A stretch of 64,000 nt of DNA from the NCBI RefSeq assembly GCF_013839525.1, contig NZ_JACDIS010000012.1:1-64000 (forward strand), read 5' to 3'. The notes under the pieces are model-generated. The model made no database searches and was not told the origin of the DNA. It was given only the letters and a program-made list of their open reading frames with translations. Numbering within the stretch: the stretch's first letter is position 1; the number at the start of each line of letters is the position of its first letter. This document shows, one piece after another, positions 19,572-29,729 of this stretch. The DNA is from Chthonobacter rhizosphaerae. GTDB taxonomy: Bacteria; Pseudomonadota; Alphaproteobacteria; Rhizobiales; Pleomorphomonadaceae. Both the position numbers and the translations under genes were made by a program.

Positions 19572-19581
19572 TATCTTTATG
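19564..19581. promoter_or_regulatory. Perfect 18-bp palindromic operator
   Basis: CATAAAGATATCTTTATG is identical to its own reverse complement and ends in the ATG at 19579-19581. AT-rich palindromes of this size are typical ArsR-family operators. The first gene of the operon encodes an ArsR-type regulator, so autoregulation is likely. The regulator and effector are inference. Confidence 0.75.
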
Positions 19582-20610
19582 TCCTTTGCGCGAGTGCACG
19601 CCAGCATGCCCGATGTCCGCTCCAACCTCGATGGTCTGGTGACGGCGCTGAAAAGCGCCGGCGAGCCGACCCGCCTCCGTCTCCTGGCGCTCCTGGCCAG
19701 CGGCGAGGCGACGGTGAAGGACCTGACCGAGGTGCTCGCCCAGAGTCAGCCGCGCGTTTCGCGTCACCTGAAGCTCCTCACCGAGGCGGGCCTGATCGCC
19801 CGGCTGCCCGAGGGCTCCTGGGCCTACTACCGGCTCGCGGAGGAGGGCGCCGGCGCCGCCACGGTCCGGGCGCTCCTCGATCGGCTCGACCTCGACGATC
19901 CGGTTCTCGTCCGCGACCGCCAGCGGCTCGACGCCTTGAAGGCGGCCCACGCGGCCGACGCCCAGGCTTATTTCGCCGCCAACGCGGCGGGGTGGGACCG
20001 GCTGCGCTCCCTCCATGTGCCCGAGGCGGCCGTGGAGGCGGCGATCCGCGAGGCCGTGGGCAGCCGGCCGATCCACGCGCTCCTCGACATCGGCACGGGC
20101 ACCGGGCGCATCCTCACCCTGCTGGCGGACCGCTACACCCGCGCCGTCGGGGTCGACATGAGCCACGACATGCTGTCGGTCGCCCGGGCCAATCTCGCCG
20201 CCGCCGGGTTGGACAACGCCCATGTGCGCCAGGGTGACGTGACGGCCCTGTCGGTCGGCACCGGCGCCTTCGATGTGGTCGTCATCCACCAGGTGCTCCA
20301 CTATCTCGACGATCCGGCCCGGGCCATCCGCGAGGCGGCGCGCGCCGTCGCCCCGGGCGGCCGGCTCCTGATCGTGGACTTCGCCCCGCACGGGCTGGAG
20401 TTCCTGCGCACCGAACACGCCCACCGCCGACTCGGCTTCGGCCACGAGCAGATGCGCGCCTGGATCGAGGCGGCCGGTCTCGACCTCGATCTCGTCCGCG
20501 ACCTGCCGGCCGAGACCTCGGCCGAGGAGCGCCTGACCGTGACGGTGTGGCTGGCCGCCGACCGACGCATCCAGATGGCCGACGAGCCGCGCCTCCTCCA
20601 GTCCGCCTGA
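19579..20610 (+). CDS. ArsR-family regulator fused to a SAM-dependent methyltransferase domain
   Basis: A 343-residue two-domain protein. Residues about 25-95 are an ArsR winged helix (GEPTRLRLLALLASGEATVKDLTEVLAQSQPRVSRHLKLLTEAGLIARL) without the metal-binding cysteines of ArsR/SmtB. Residues about 140-325 are a class I methyltransferase fold with ALLDIGTGTGRIL at 167-179 and VGVDMSHDML. It is the first gene before metF and metH, so it probably regulates methionine synthesis, perhaps sensing S-adenosylmethionine or S-adenosylhomocysteine through the methyltransferase domain (inference). The ATG at 19579 lies in the operator palindrome and lacks a clear ribosome site; the ATG at 19606 is an alternative start. 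Confidence 0.85.
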   Translation: MSFARVHASMPDVRSNLDGLVTALKSAGEPTRLRLLALLASGEATVKDLTEVLAQSQPRVSRHLKLLTEAGLIARLPEGSWAYYRLAEEGAGAATVRALLDRLDLDDPVLVRDRQRLDALKAAHAADAQAYFAANAAGWDRLRSLHVPEAAVEAAIREAVGSRPIHALLDIGTGTGRILTLLADRYTRAVGVDMSHDMLSVARANLAAAGLDNAHVRQGDVTALSVGTGAFDVVVIHQVLHYLDDPARAIREAARAVAPGGRLLIVDFAPHGLEFLRTEHAHRRLGFGHEQMRAWIEAAGLDLDLVRDLPAETSAEERLTVTVWLAADRRIQMADEPRLLQSA

Positions 20611-20659
20611 TCGGCGCTCGAACGACCCACCGAAGAACAATCCATCAAGGACGACCCCC

Positions 20660-21568
20660 ATGCGCTTCTCCCGCAACGTGAATGCCCTCGACCTCGGCGT
20701 CTCGTTCGAGTTCTTCCCGCCGAAGACCGAGAAGATGGAAGAGACGCTGTGGGCGTCCATCGAGCGCCTGGCGCCGCTGGCGCCGCGCTTTGTGTCGGTC
20801 ACCTACGGCGCCGGCGGCTCCACCCGGGAGCGCACCCACAACACCGTCGCGCGCATCATCCGGGAGACCAGCCTGAAGCCGGCGGCGCACCTCACCTGCG
20901 TGGACGCGACCCGCGCCGAGGTCGACGACGTGGTGCGCGGCTACTGGGCCGCGGGCGTGCGCCACATTGTGGCGCTGCGCGGCGACCCGGCCGGCGGCGT
21001 CGGCGCGCGCTACCAGCCGCACGGCGACGGCTACGCGTCCACGCCGGACCTGATCCAGGGCATCCGAGCCATTGGCGACTTCGACATCACCGTATCGGCC
21101 TATCCGGAGAAGCACCCGGAAAGCCCGGACGTGCCGGCCGACATCGCGATCCTGAAGCGCAAGGTGGAGGCGGGCGCGACCCGGGCCATCACCCAGTTCT
21201 TCTTCGACAACGACCTGTTCGAGCGCTACGTGGAGCGCGTCCGCGCGGCCGGCATCGACATCCCGATCATCCCGGGCCTCGTGCCGGTGGCGAACTTCGC
21301 CCAGACCGCGCAGTTCGCCCGCAGGGCAGGCGCGTCCGTGCCCGGCTGGCTCGCCCAGCGCTTCGAGGGCCTGGAGAACGATCCCGCCACCCGCCAGCTC
21401 GTCGCCGCCGCCGTGGCGGCCGAGCAGGTGATGGATCTTGTGGATCGCGGCTACCGCGACTTCCACTTCTACACCATGAACCGGGCCGATCTGGTCTATG
21501 CCATCTGCTACATGATGGGCCTGCGCCCGCAGCAGCCCGCGCCCGCCGAGGGCGTCAAGGCCGCGTGA
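20660..21568 (+). CDS. metF: Methylenetetrahydrofolate reductase
   Basis: A 302-residue flavoenzyme that reduces 5,10-methylenetetrahydrofolate to 5-methyltetrahydrofolate, the methyl donor for MetH. It has the family start VSFEFFPPKTEKMEETLW at about residues 13-30, with the catalytic Glu in SFEFFPP, then FVSVTYGAGGSTRERT, AHLTCVD, VALRGDP and the FAD/folate segment ITQFFFDNDLFERYV. Length matches MetF (about 300). It lies 49 bases after the regulator gene and 33 bases before the first metH part; all point to one operon. Confidence 0.96.
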   Translation: MRFSRNVNALDLGVSFEFFPPKTEKMEETLWASIERLAPLAPRFVSVTYGAGGSTRERTHNTVARIIRETSLKPAAHLTCVDATRAEVDDVVRGYWAAGVRHIVALRGDPAGGVGARYQPHGDGYASTPDLIQGIRAIGDFDITVSAYPEKHPESPDVPADIAILKRKVEAGATRAITQFFFDNDLFERYVERVRAAGIDIPIIPGLVPVANFAQTAQFARRAGASVPGWLAQRFEGLENDPATRQLVAAAVAAEQVMDLVDRGYRDFHFYTMNRADLVYAICYMMGLRPQQPAPAEGVKAA

Positions 21569-21601
21569 CGAGACCCGCCCCAGACGTCAGGACGTGAAGA
21601 G

Positions 21602-22672
21602 ATGACCCAGCCGATCTCGAAGACCGAAGCGACGCTCCGCGCCCTCGCCAAGGATCGCATCCTCGTGCTCGACGGCGCCATGGGCACCATGATCCAGCGT
21701 CACCGCCTCAGCGAAGAGGACTTCCGGGGCGAGCGCTTCAAGGACTGGGGCCGCGACCTGAAGGGCAACAACGACCTCCTGTCGATCACCCGGCCCGACG
21801 TCATCAAGGGCATCCATCTCCAGTACCTGGAGGCGGGCGCGGACATTCTGGAGACGAACACCTTCTCGTCCACCACCATCGCCCAGGCCGACTATGGCAT
21901 GGAGGCGCTCGCCTACGAGCTCAACCTGGAGAGCGCCCGGGTCGCCAAGGAGGCCTGTCGCGAGGTGGAGGCGCGGGATCCGTCGCGGCCGCGCTTCGTC
22001 GCCGGCGCCGTCGGGCCGACCAACCGCACCGCGTCCATCTCGCCGGACGTGAACAACCCCGGCTTCCGCGCCGTCAGCTTCGACGACCTGCGGATCGCCT
22101 ACGCGGAGGCGGTGCGCGGCCTGATCGACGGCGGCGCCGACATCATCCTGATCGAGACCGTGTTCGACACGCTGAACGCCAAGGCGGCGCTGTTCGCCAC
22201 CGACGAGGTGTTCGAGGAGAAGGGCGTCCGCCTGCCGATCTCCGTCTCCGGCACCATCACGGACCTGTCCGGCCGGACCCTCTCGGGCCAGACCGCCGAG
22301 GCCTTCTGGTATTCGGTCCGCCACGCGGGCCTGTTCTCCATCGGGCTCAACTGCGCCCTCGGCGCCAAGGAGATGCGCGCCCACATCGCCGATCTGGCGA
22401 GGGTGTCGGACACGCTCGTCTGCGCCTATCCGAACGCCGGCCTGCCGAACGAGTTCGGCGAGTATGACGAGAGTCCGGAGGCGATGGCGGCCCTCATCGG
22501 CGAGTTCGCCCGCGCCGGCCTCGTCAACGTGGTCGGCGGCTGCTGCGGCACCACCCCCGACCACATCCGCGCCATCGCGGAAGCGGTCGCCGGCGTACCG
22601 CCGCGCGCGCTGCCGGCGATCGAGCCGCGCATGCGGCTGAGCGGACTGGAGCCGGCGGTGATCGCCGCGTGA
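21602..22672 (+). CDS. metH: Methionine synthase, N-terminal part (homocysteine-binding domain)
   Basis: A 356-residue protein that corresponds to the first domain of cobalamin-dependent methionine synthase, which binds and activates homocysteine. It starts [32 protein letters not shown] as MetH does, and holds the three zinc-ligand cysteines: Cys251 ([11 protein letters not shown]) and Cys314-Cys315 ([11 protein letters not shown]). Full-length MetH is about 1,230 residues; this protein plus the 890-residue protein at 23406 sum to 1,246, so together they make one MetH. The break falls at the linker between the homocysteine and folate domains. Between the two parts sits a toxin-antitoxin pair. 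Confidence 0.93.
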   Translation: MTQPISKTEATLRALAKDRILVLDGAMGTMIQRHRLSEEDFRGERFKDWGRDLKGNNDLLSITRPDVIKGIHLQYLEAGADILETNTFSSTTIAQADYGMEALAYELNLESARVAKEACREVEARDPSRPRFVAGAVGPTNRTASISPDVNNPGFRAVSFDDLRIAYAEAVRGLIDGGADIILIETVFDTLNAKAALFATDEVFEEKGVRLPISVSGTITDLSGRTLSGQTAEAFWYSVRHAGLFSIGLNCALGAKEMRAHIADLARVSDTLVCAYPNAGLPNEFGEYDESPEAMAALIGEFARAGLVNVVGGCCGTTPDHIRAIAEAVAGVPPRALPAIEPRMRLSGLEPAVIAA

Positions 22673-22700
22673 TAGGATCGGGCGAACTGGAGATGGTAGG

Positions 22701-22940
22701 ATGACGAACCCTGTGAAGTCCGACGATCGCGAGTTCAGTATCTACGTTCCGCTCACGCCGATTGTTGCGATTCCGATCGAAGAAGCGGAAGCCGATCCGG
22801 CGGCGAGGGATGCTGCTTGGCGGTCCTTCCTGACGTTTGCCCGCGCGGCGAAGGAGCCGGGGCGAGGAACCGGTTGGGCTCATCCTTTCGGAACCCGGGA
22901 CGAGTGGTACGACGAGATGATCGACGAGCGGTCCAAATGA
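22701..22940 (+). CDS. Putative antitoxin of a PIN toxin
   Basis: A 79-residue acidic protein just before a PIN-domain gene; its stop overlaps the PIN start by four bases (ATGA), the usual antitoxin-toxin arrangement. The C-terminal part ([16 protein letters not shown]) resembles the toxin-wrapping tails of VapB-type antitoxins, but I see no clear AbrB, RHH or HTH DNA-binding domain, so its antitoxin class is not assignable. The start at 22701 has GGAGATGGTAGG before it. The DNA here is lower in G+C than metH. Confidence 0.62.
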   Translation: MTNPVKSDDREFSIYVPLTPIVAIPIEEAEADPAARDAAWRSFLTFARAAKEPGRGTGWAHPFGTRDEWYDEMIDERSK

Positions 22941-23389
22941 CGATCGTTTCTGTCGACACCAACGTTTTGATCTATGCCGTAGACGAGAAAGCTGGCGCCA
23001 AACAGGACATAGCTTTAACGATCGTCAACGCGCTCCGTACTGAAAGAGCGCCGCTTTCGCTTCAGGTGGTCAGCGAGTTCTTGCACGTCGCGTCGAGGAA
23101 ATACAGAACCCCGCCGAAAGAAGTCGCGGTTCACGCACGCGAACTCCTGCTGTTGCACCGCAGCTTTGGCGCGACACAGCAGTCTACCGACCGAGCCATC
23201 GACCTTGCCGCCAGCGGCACGTTTTCGTTCTGTGATGCCAATTTGGTCTCGGCCGCCGAAGCCGCCGGTTGCACTCACCTGATCTCCGAGGACATGGGGG
23301 ATGGCGTTAGAATCGGCCGCCTGGAAATCGTGAACCCATTCTCCGGCGACGCGCTGTCCGAGCGCGCTCGCGCTCTGCTCTCCCTTTGA
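22937..23389 (+). CDS. PIN-domain ribonuclease toxin (VapC-like)
   Basis: A 150-residue PIN domain. It opens [17 protein letters not shown] with the first catalytic Asp7, then Glu47 ([12 protein letters not shown]), Asp100 ([25 protein letters not shown]) and Asp119, the four acidic residues that hold the metal in active PIN nucleases. VapC-type toxins cut tRNA or rRNA; the target is unknown. It overlaps the preceding small gene by four bases and ends 16 bases before the second half of metH. By hand count 22921-22980 is 30/60 G+C against 47/60 in 22561-22620 within metH, which suggests recent acquisition. Confidence 0.85.
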   Translation: MTIVSVDTNVLIYAVDEKAGAKQDIALTIVNALRTERAPLSLQVVSEFLHVASRKYRTPPKEVAVHARELLLLHRSFGATQQSTDRAIDLAASGTFSFCDANLVSAAEAAGCTHLISEDMGDGVRIGRLEIVNPFSGDALSERARALLSL

Positions 23390-23405
23390 CGAGTACGCTC
23401 ACCTG

Positions 23406-26078
<2,673 letters not shown>

Positions 26079-26284
26079 ACCCCGCGAAGGTGACGGAGAG
26101 CGCCGCGGCCGAATGAGACGGGGAGAGGGCGCCCAGCGGCCTATCGCTCTGCGCACGCGCCGTCCACCGTCATGGGCCCCGTTCGTGGGTCGTGACAATC
26201 CGGCTGCGGATCACGCCTGCCATGCATCGAAGGCCTCGCACGCCGGCCTTCGCGCGGTCCTTCCCGCCGTGCTATCGGTCCCTC

Positions 26285-26932
26285 ATGGACGACGATGACG
26301 ATTTCCTCCACGCGCCCGACGCGCCCCTCCACAAGGACCCGGCCTATCGGCGGGTGCTCGTCCAGGCGGCTCTTCTCAACGGGTCGATGTTCGTCGCGGA
26401 GGGAATCGTCGGCCTGTGGATCGGCTCGGCGGCCCTCGTCGCCGACGCGGTCGACTTCCTGGAGGACACCGGGATCTACATGCTCGGCGTGGTGGCGATC
26501 GGCTGGTCGCTCCTGAACCGGGCGCGCGCGGGCTTCGTCATGGGGCTCGCCATGGTCGCCGTCGGCCTGGTGGCGCTCGGCCAGGTGTTCGTCCGGCTCT
26601 GGTACGGCGGCGTGCCGTCGGCGGTCGGCATCTCGCTCACGGCCGCGGTCGCCCTTTCGGTGAACGTGTTCGTTGCCGTGCGCCTCATCCCTTATCGCAC
26701 CGGCGACAGTTCCATGCGGTCGATCTGGCTGTCGACCCGCAACGACGCCGTCCTCAACCTGCTGACCATCGTGGCGGGCGTGCTCGTCGCGAGCCGAATG
26801 GCGGCCTGGCCGGACATCGTCGCGGGCCTCGTCATCGCCGGCGTCAATCTCTGGGCCGCGCGGGAGATCCTGTCGAGCGCCCGCGCCGAGATGACGGCGC
26901 GTCCGACCGCCCGCGGTCACTCGTCCGAATAG
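26285..26932 (+). CDS. Cation transporter, CDF-like membrane protein
   Basis: A 215-residue membrane protein with about six hydrophobic segments. The start at 26285 (MDDDDDFLHAPDAPL) gives a polar acidic N-terminus before helix 1 (RRVLVQAALLNGSMFVAEGIVGLWIGSAALVADAVDFLEDT). The DAVDFLED stretch corresponds to the metal-site helix of cation diffusion facilitators, and a second STRNDAVLNLLTIVAGVLVA aligns with the partner site. The His residues typical of zinc CDFs are Asp or Asn here, as in related heavy-metal and Fe/Mn subfamilies. Transported ion is unknown. It ends in a 16-base convergent overlap with the extensin-like gene. Confidence 0.78.
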   Translation: MDDDDDFLHAPDAPLHKDPAYRRVLVQAALLNGSMFVAEGIVGLWIGSAALVADAVDFLEDTGIYMLGVVAIGWSLLNRARAGFVMGLAMVAVGLVALGQVFVRLWYGGVPSAVGISLTAAVALSVNVFVAVRLIPYRTGDSSMRSIWLSTRNDAVLNLLTIVAGVLVASRMAAWPDIVAGLVIAGVNLWAAREILSSARAEMTARPTARGHSSE

Positions 26933-28068
26933 TCCAGCGACCCGGTGACGTCGTCCGCCGGAACGCCGTCGGCCATGTAGCCCTGGATGGGCTGCGGGCC
27001 GACGTTCCAGCCCGGCGGCAGGTCCGGATAGGGTTGCGCGGCGGCCGGCTGGCAGATGTAGCCCGGCGGACAGCCGGGCGGCTGCGCCGCGCCGTAGTCG
27101 GGCGCGCCATACTGCGGCGACGCCGGGTAGGACGCCGGCGGCAGCGGCGCGCCTCCGACCGAGCCCGGCGGCAGCGGGCCGCCGCCGGCGGGCGGCGACC
27201 AGCCGCCGGAGGGAACGGGCGCCGGCGGCAGCGGCGTGTCGTAGCCTGCGGCCGCGTCGGCGCGACGCTGGGCCTCCACGCTCCGGGGCAGGATCTTCGG
27301 CCAGTCCGTGTCCGGCAGGGACGGCAGCGCGGCCACCGGCACCTCGCCCTGGGGCGCCATCTGCCACTGCGGCACGCCCGGAGGCGGCATGGTCGGCTTC
27401 GGCTTGCAGTAGCGATAGGTGCCCTTGGCGTTGTGGCGCGCGAGGTCGAGGTGGAGATGGTCCTCGTGCTTGCCGTCGGATCCCGGGCCGAGCACGGTGG
27501 TGAAGTGGTTGCAGGCCCCGGCGTGCACCTGGCGCAGGAAGGCGCGGTCCGCCTCGGCGCCGCGCCAGCCCTTCCGGATCGTCACCGTATAGCCGTTGGC
27601 GAGCACGAAGCCGCCCACGTCGAAGGCGTTGGCGAAGGCGTGCTCGGAAAGGCGGGCTCCCGGCACGTTGTTGCGCGAGCGGCAGTTGTAGGTGCCCATG
27701 GAGCGGATCTCCACCACCGGCACGCCGTAGCGCTCGTATGCCGCCGGCATAACCGCCTGGGCGACCCAGCGCTCCAGGGCGGCCGTCATCGGGCAGGACA
27801 TCACCACCGAGCGGCTGCCGATCCGGACGGTCCCGTCCGCCACGGCCGTCACCCGCAGCGGCCGGTCGAGACCGCAGATGCCCTTGCCCTCGATGGCGTC
27901 GACGGGCTTGATCAGGGTGGAGAGCCTCACCTCCTTGCGGGCGAAGCAGGCCGCCTCCGCCTGGGCACGCCAGGGCTCGCGCTCCTCCCAGTCGAAGAGC
28001 CCGCACCCGGCGAGGCTCGACGACAGGGTGATCAGGATGACGAGCCGGGACGCGAGACGGAGGGCCAT
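26917..28068 (-). CDS. Extensin-like C-terminal domain lipoprotein
   Basis: A 383-residue secreted protein. Residues 1-22 are a lipoprotein signal (LVILITLSSSLAGC; lipobox LAGC). Residues about 40-240 are an extensin-like C-terminal domain: PVVEIRSMGTYNCRSRNNVPGARLSEHAFANAFDVGGFVLANG and HFTTVLGPGSDGKHEDHLHLDLARH, with the SEHAFANAFD and D-H-x-H elements conserved in this group; they resemble zinc D-Ala-D-Ala peptidase folds. Such proteins are predicted cell-wall peptidases or carboxypeptidase-like, but function is unproven. The last 140 residues are Pro/Gly-rich and low-complexity. It is followed downstream by no gene on the same strand. Confidence 0.82.
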   Translation of the reverse strand: MALRLASRLVILITLSSSLAGCGLFDWEEREPWRAQAEAACFARKEVRLSTLIKPVDAIEGKGICGLDRPLRVTAVADGTVRIGSRSVVMSCPMTAALERWVAQAVMPAAYERYGVPVVEIRSMGTYNCRSRNNVPGARLSEHAFANAFDVGGFVLANGYTVTIRKGWRGAEADRAFLRQVHAGACNHFTTVLGPGSDGKHEDHLHLDLARHNAKGTYRYCKPKPTMPPPGVPQWQMAPQGEVPVAALPSLPDTDWPKILPRSVEAQRRADAAAGYDTPLPPAPVPSGGWSPPAGGGPLPPGSVGGAPLPPASYPASPQYGAPDYGAAQPPGCPPGYICQPAAAQPYPDLPPGWNVGPQPIQGYMADGVPADDVTGSLDYSDE

Positions 28069-28145
28069 GATGTCCGTCAGATTGCGCCCGAGGGCTTAAG
28101 CGATCGTTGACGCTGGCGGAGCGACGACGACCGCCGCCGAGGCCG

Positions 28146-29591
28146 TCACCGTTCCAGCCGGATCTCCTTCAGGTTCCCCACGATGTCCGCGAAGGCGCTC
28201 GCCATCTGGGCGGCGCTCGCCGCCTTGTAGGCACGGCTTGCGTCCGTCGCGCAGCGGTCCAGCATGGTCCGCGCCGCCGGATCGTCGACGGCGAGAGCCA
28301 CGGTGTAGACCTCCATCCGCTGCGATTTCGCATATTCGCAGATCGCCAGCGTGTCGTCGTTCACGGCCTTTATCTGGGCGTTCTGGGCGGCCGGGTCGGA
28401 ACTGAACCTCGGGTGCGACCCGTCGCCGTTGTGGAAGCGGCGCGTGTTCTCGCCGTCCGTCATGAGCACGAGCACCTTGCGCGGGCGCACGTTCCGCTCG
28501 TCATAGTTCAGCCCTTCGGTGAAGGGCTCGCTCGGCGACAGAACGTTCACGCCCCAGATCATGCCGGCGGGGATGTAGGTGTCGGGCCGGTATCCGGTCC
28601 CGATATTGATGATCAGGTTGTTGATCGCGCTGGTCACCGCGGATTTGGAGCTGGTCAGCGGCAGGATCGGGTTCAGGCAGGTCTGGCTGGTGCCAAGCAT
28701 GCCCGGATAGGGCGTGCCGGGCTGGCTGTCGTTCAGCCGGAGCTTGCCGGTCTTGCGCGACATCACGCAGCCATGCCAGCGGTTGATGGTGGTCGTGCCG
28801 CCGGTGCAGGTCTCGTACTCGGCGACCGGCACCGAGGTGCAGACGTCGTTGCAGGCGTACGATTCCAACATCCCGTCCACCGTGCGGGTGCAGGTCTTCC
28901 GCGTGCAGGTCGTCCGCACCGTCGATTTCGTGCACACCCGGTCGCGAACCGTCTTGGTTTCGGTCGGAATGGCCAGCCACGACGCGTTCCGGTTCGCGGT
29001 CCCGACATTGACGTAGTCCGCGTAGGGCACCACGCCGATCCTCACGTCCGCGAGCGGGTCTTCCGTGATCGCGTCCACAAGCGCCCGCGCCGAGGTCTTC
29101 AGGGCGTCGATCTTGCGCACGCCGCTGGCGTCGAACTCGGACATGGACCACGTGTTGTCGAGCACGAGCGCCACTTCCAAGGTTCCGGCGATGCCGCGGA
29201 TGACCGAGGACTCCACCGCCACGCCGAGGGTCGGCACGGCCGCGAGGTTGATGACGATCGTCGGCATCTGCCCGTCGAGCTTGGCGGTGAGCCGGTCGGC
29301 CTCCTCGTCGTAGCGGATGTCCTTTACGACCGCTCCTTCGATGGTCTCGCTATCCAGGTTGGCGGCCACATAGGCCTCCACCATCGCGGCCATCTCGTCT
29401 TCGGATTTGGCTTTCGACGACACCGCGGAGAGAAGCGCACCGTCCAGCACCTGCTGGGCGTGTGAATTCGCGTTGACCTGGCGCGTGAGGTCGACGCCCG
29501 CCCCGAGCGCCAGGACCACAGGCCCCATAGCGAGGGCGAATGCGATGACCACGACGCCTGATCGTTCGGACCAGAATGACCGGATACCCAT
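28146..29591 (-). CDS. TadG-like pilus-assembly protein with von Willebrand A domain
   Basis: A 481-residue protein. The start at 29591 follows GGAGG and gives an N-terminal TadE/TadG-like leader and helix (RSGVVVIAFALAMGPVVLALGAGVDLTRQV, about residues 10-39). A VWA fold starts near residue 135 (LEVALVLDNTWSMSE, a MIDAS-like D-x-(T/S)-x-S start) and continues to the C-terminus (KVLVLMTDGENTR; EVYTVALA). Between them is a cysteine-rich insertion (residues about 215-260, nine cysteines in about 60 residues) that could be disulfide-bonded outside the inner membrane. TadG-like proteins belong to tight-adherence or Flp pilus loci, but no other tad gene is present, so its role here is open. Confidence 0.82.
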   Translation of the reverse strand: MGIRSFWSERSGVVVIAFALAMGPVVLALGAGVDLTRQVNANSHAQQVLDGALLSAVSSKAKSEDEMAAMVEAYVAANLDSETIEGAVVKDIRYDEEADRLTAKLDGQMPTIVINLAAVPTLGVAVESSVIRGIAGTLEVALVLDNTWSMSEFDASGVRKIDALKTSARALVDAITEDPLADVRIGVVPYADYVNVGTANRNASWLAIPTETKTVRDRVCTKSTVRTTCTRKTCTRTVDGMLESYACNDVCTSVPVAEYETCTGGTTTINRWHGCVMSRKTGKLRLNDSQPGTPYPGMLGTSQTCLNPILPLTSSKSAVTSAINNLIINIGTGYRPDTYIPAGMIWGVNVLSPSEPFTEGLNYDERNVRPRKVLVLMTDGENTRRFHNGDGSHPRFSSDPAAQNAQIKAVNDDTLAICEYAKSQRMEVYTVALAVDDPAARTMLDRCATDASRAYKAASAAQMASAFADIVGNLKEIRLER

Positions 29592-29729
29592 GCATGGCCT
29601 CCATATGCCAGCTAGCATGGGTTGAAAAGTATTCCCTGCGGATTAATCGATGATTTCTTCTATAGCAGAATTACGGCATCATCGGCCGAAACCTTCATGC
29701 CATTCTCGGATTCGCCGGTCTGGTCGTGG

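Noticed and set aside
19406-19578. SAM-II or SAH riboswitch upstream of the methionine operon.
   Set aside because: The only strong structure is a terminator hairpin for the preceding gene, and the leader before the ATG is too short for a riboswitch; a protein operator is present instead.
22937-23389. Possible prophage or insertion sequence around the toxin-antitoxin pair.
   Set aside because: No transposase, terminal repeat or target duplication is visible; only the two small genes differ in composition.
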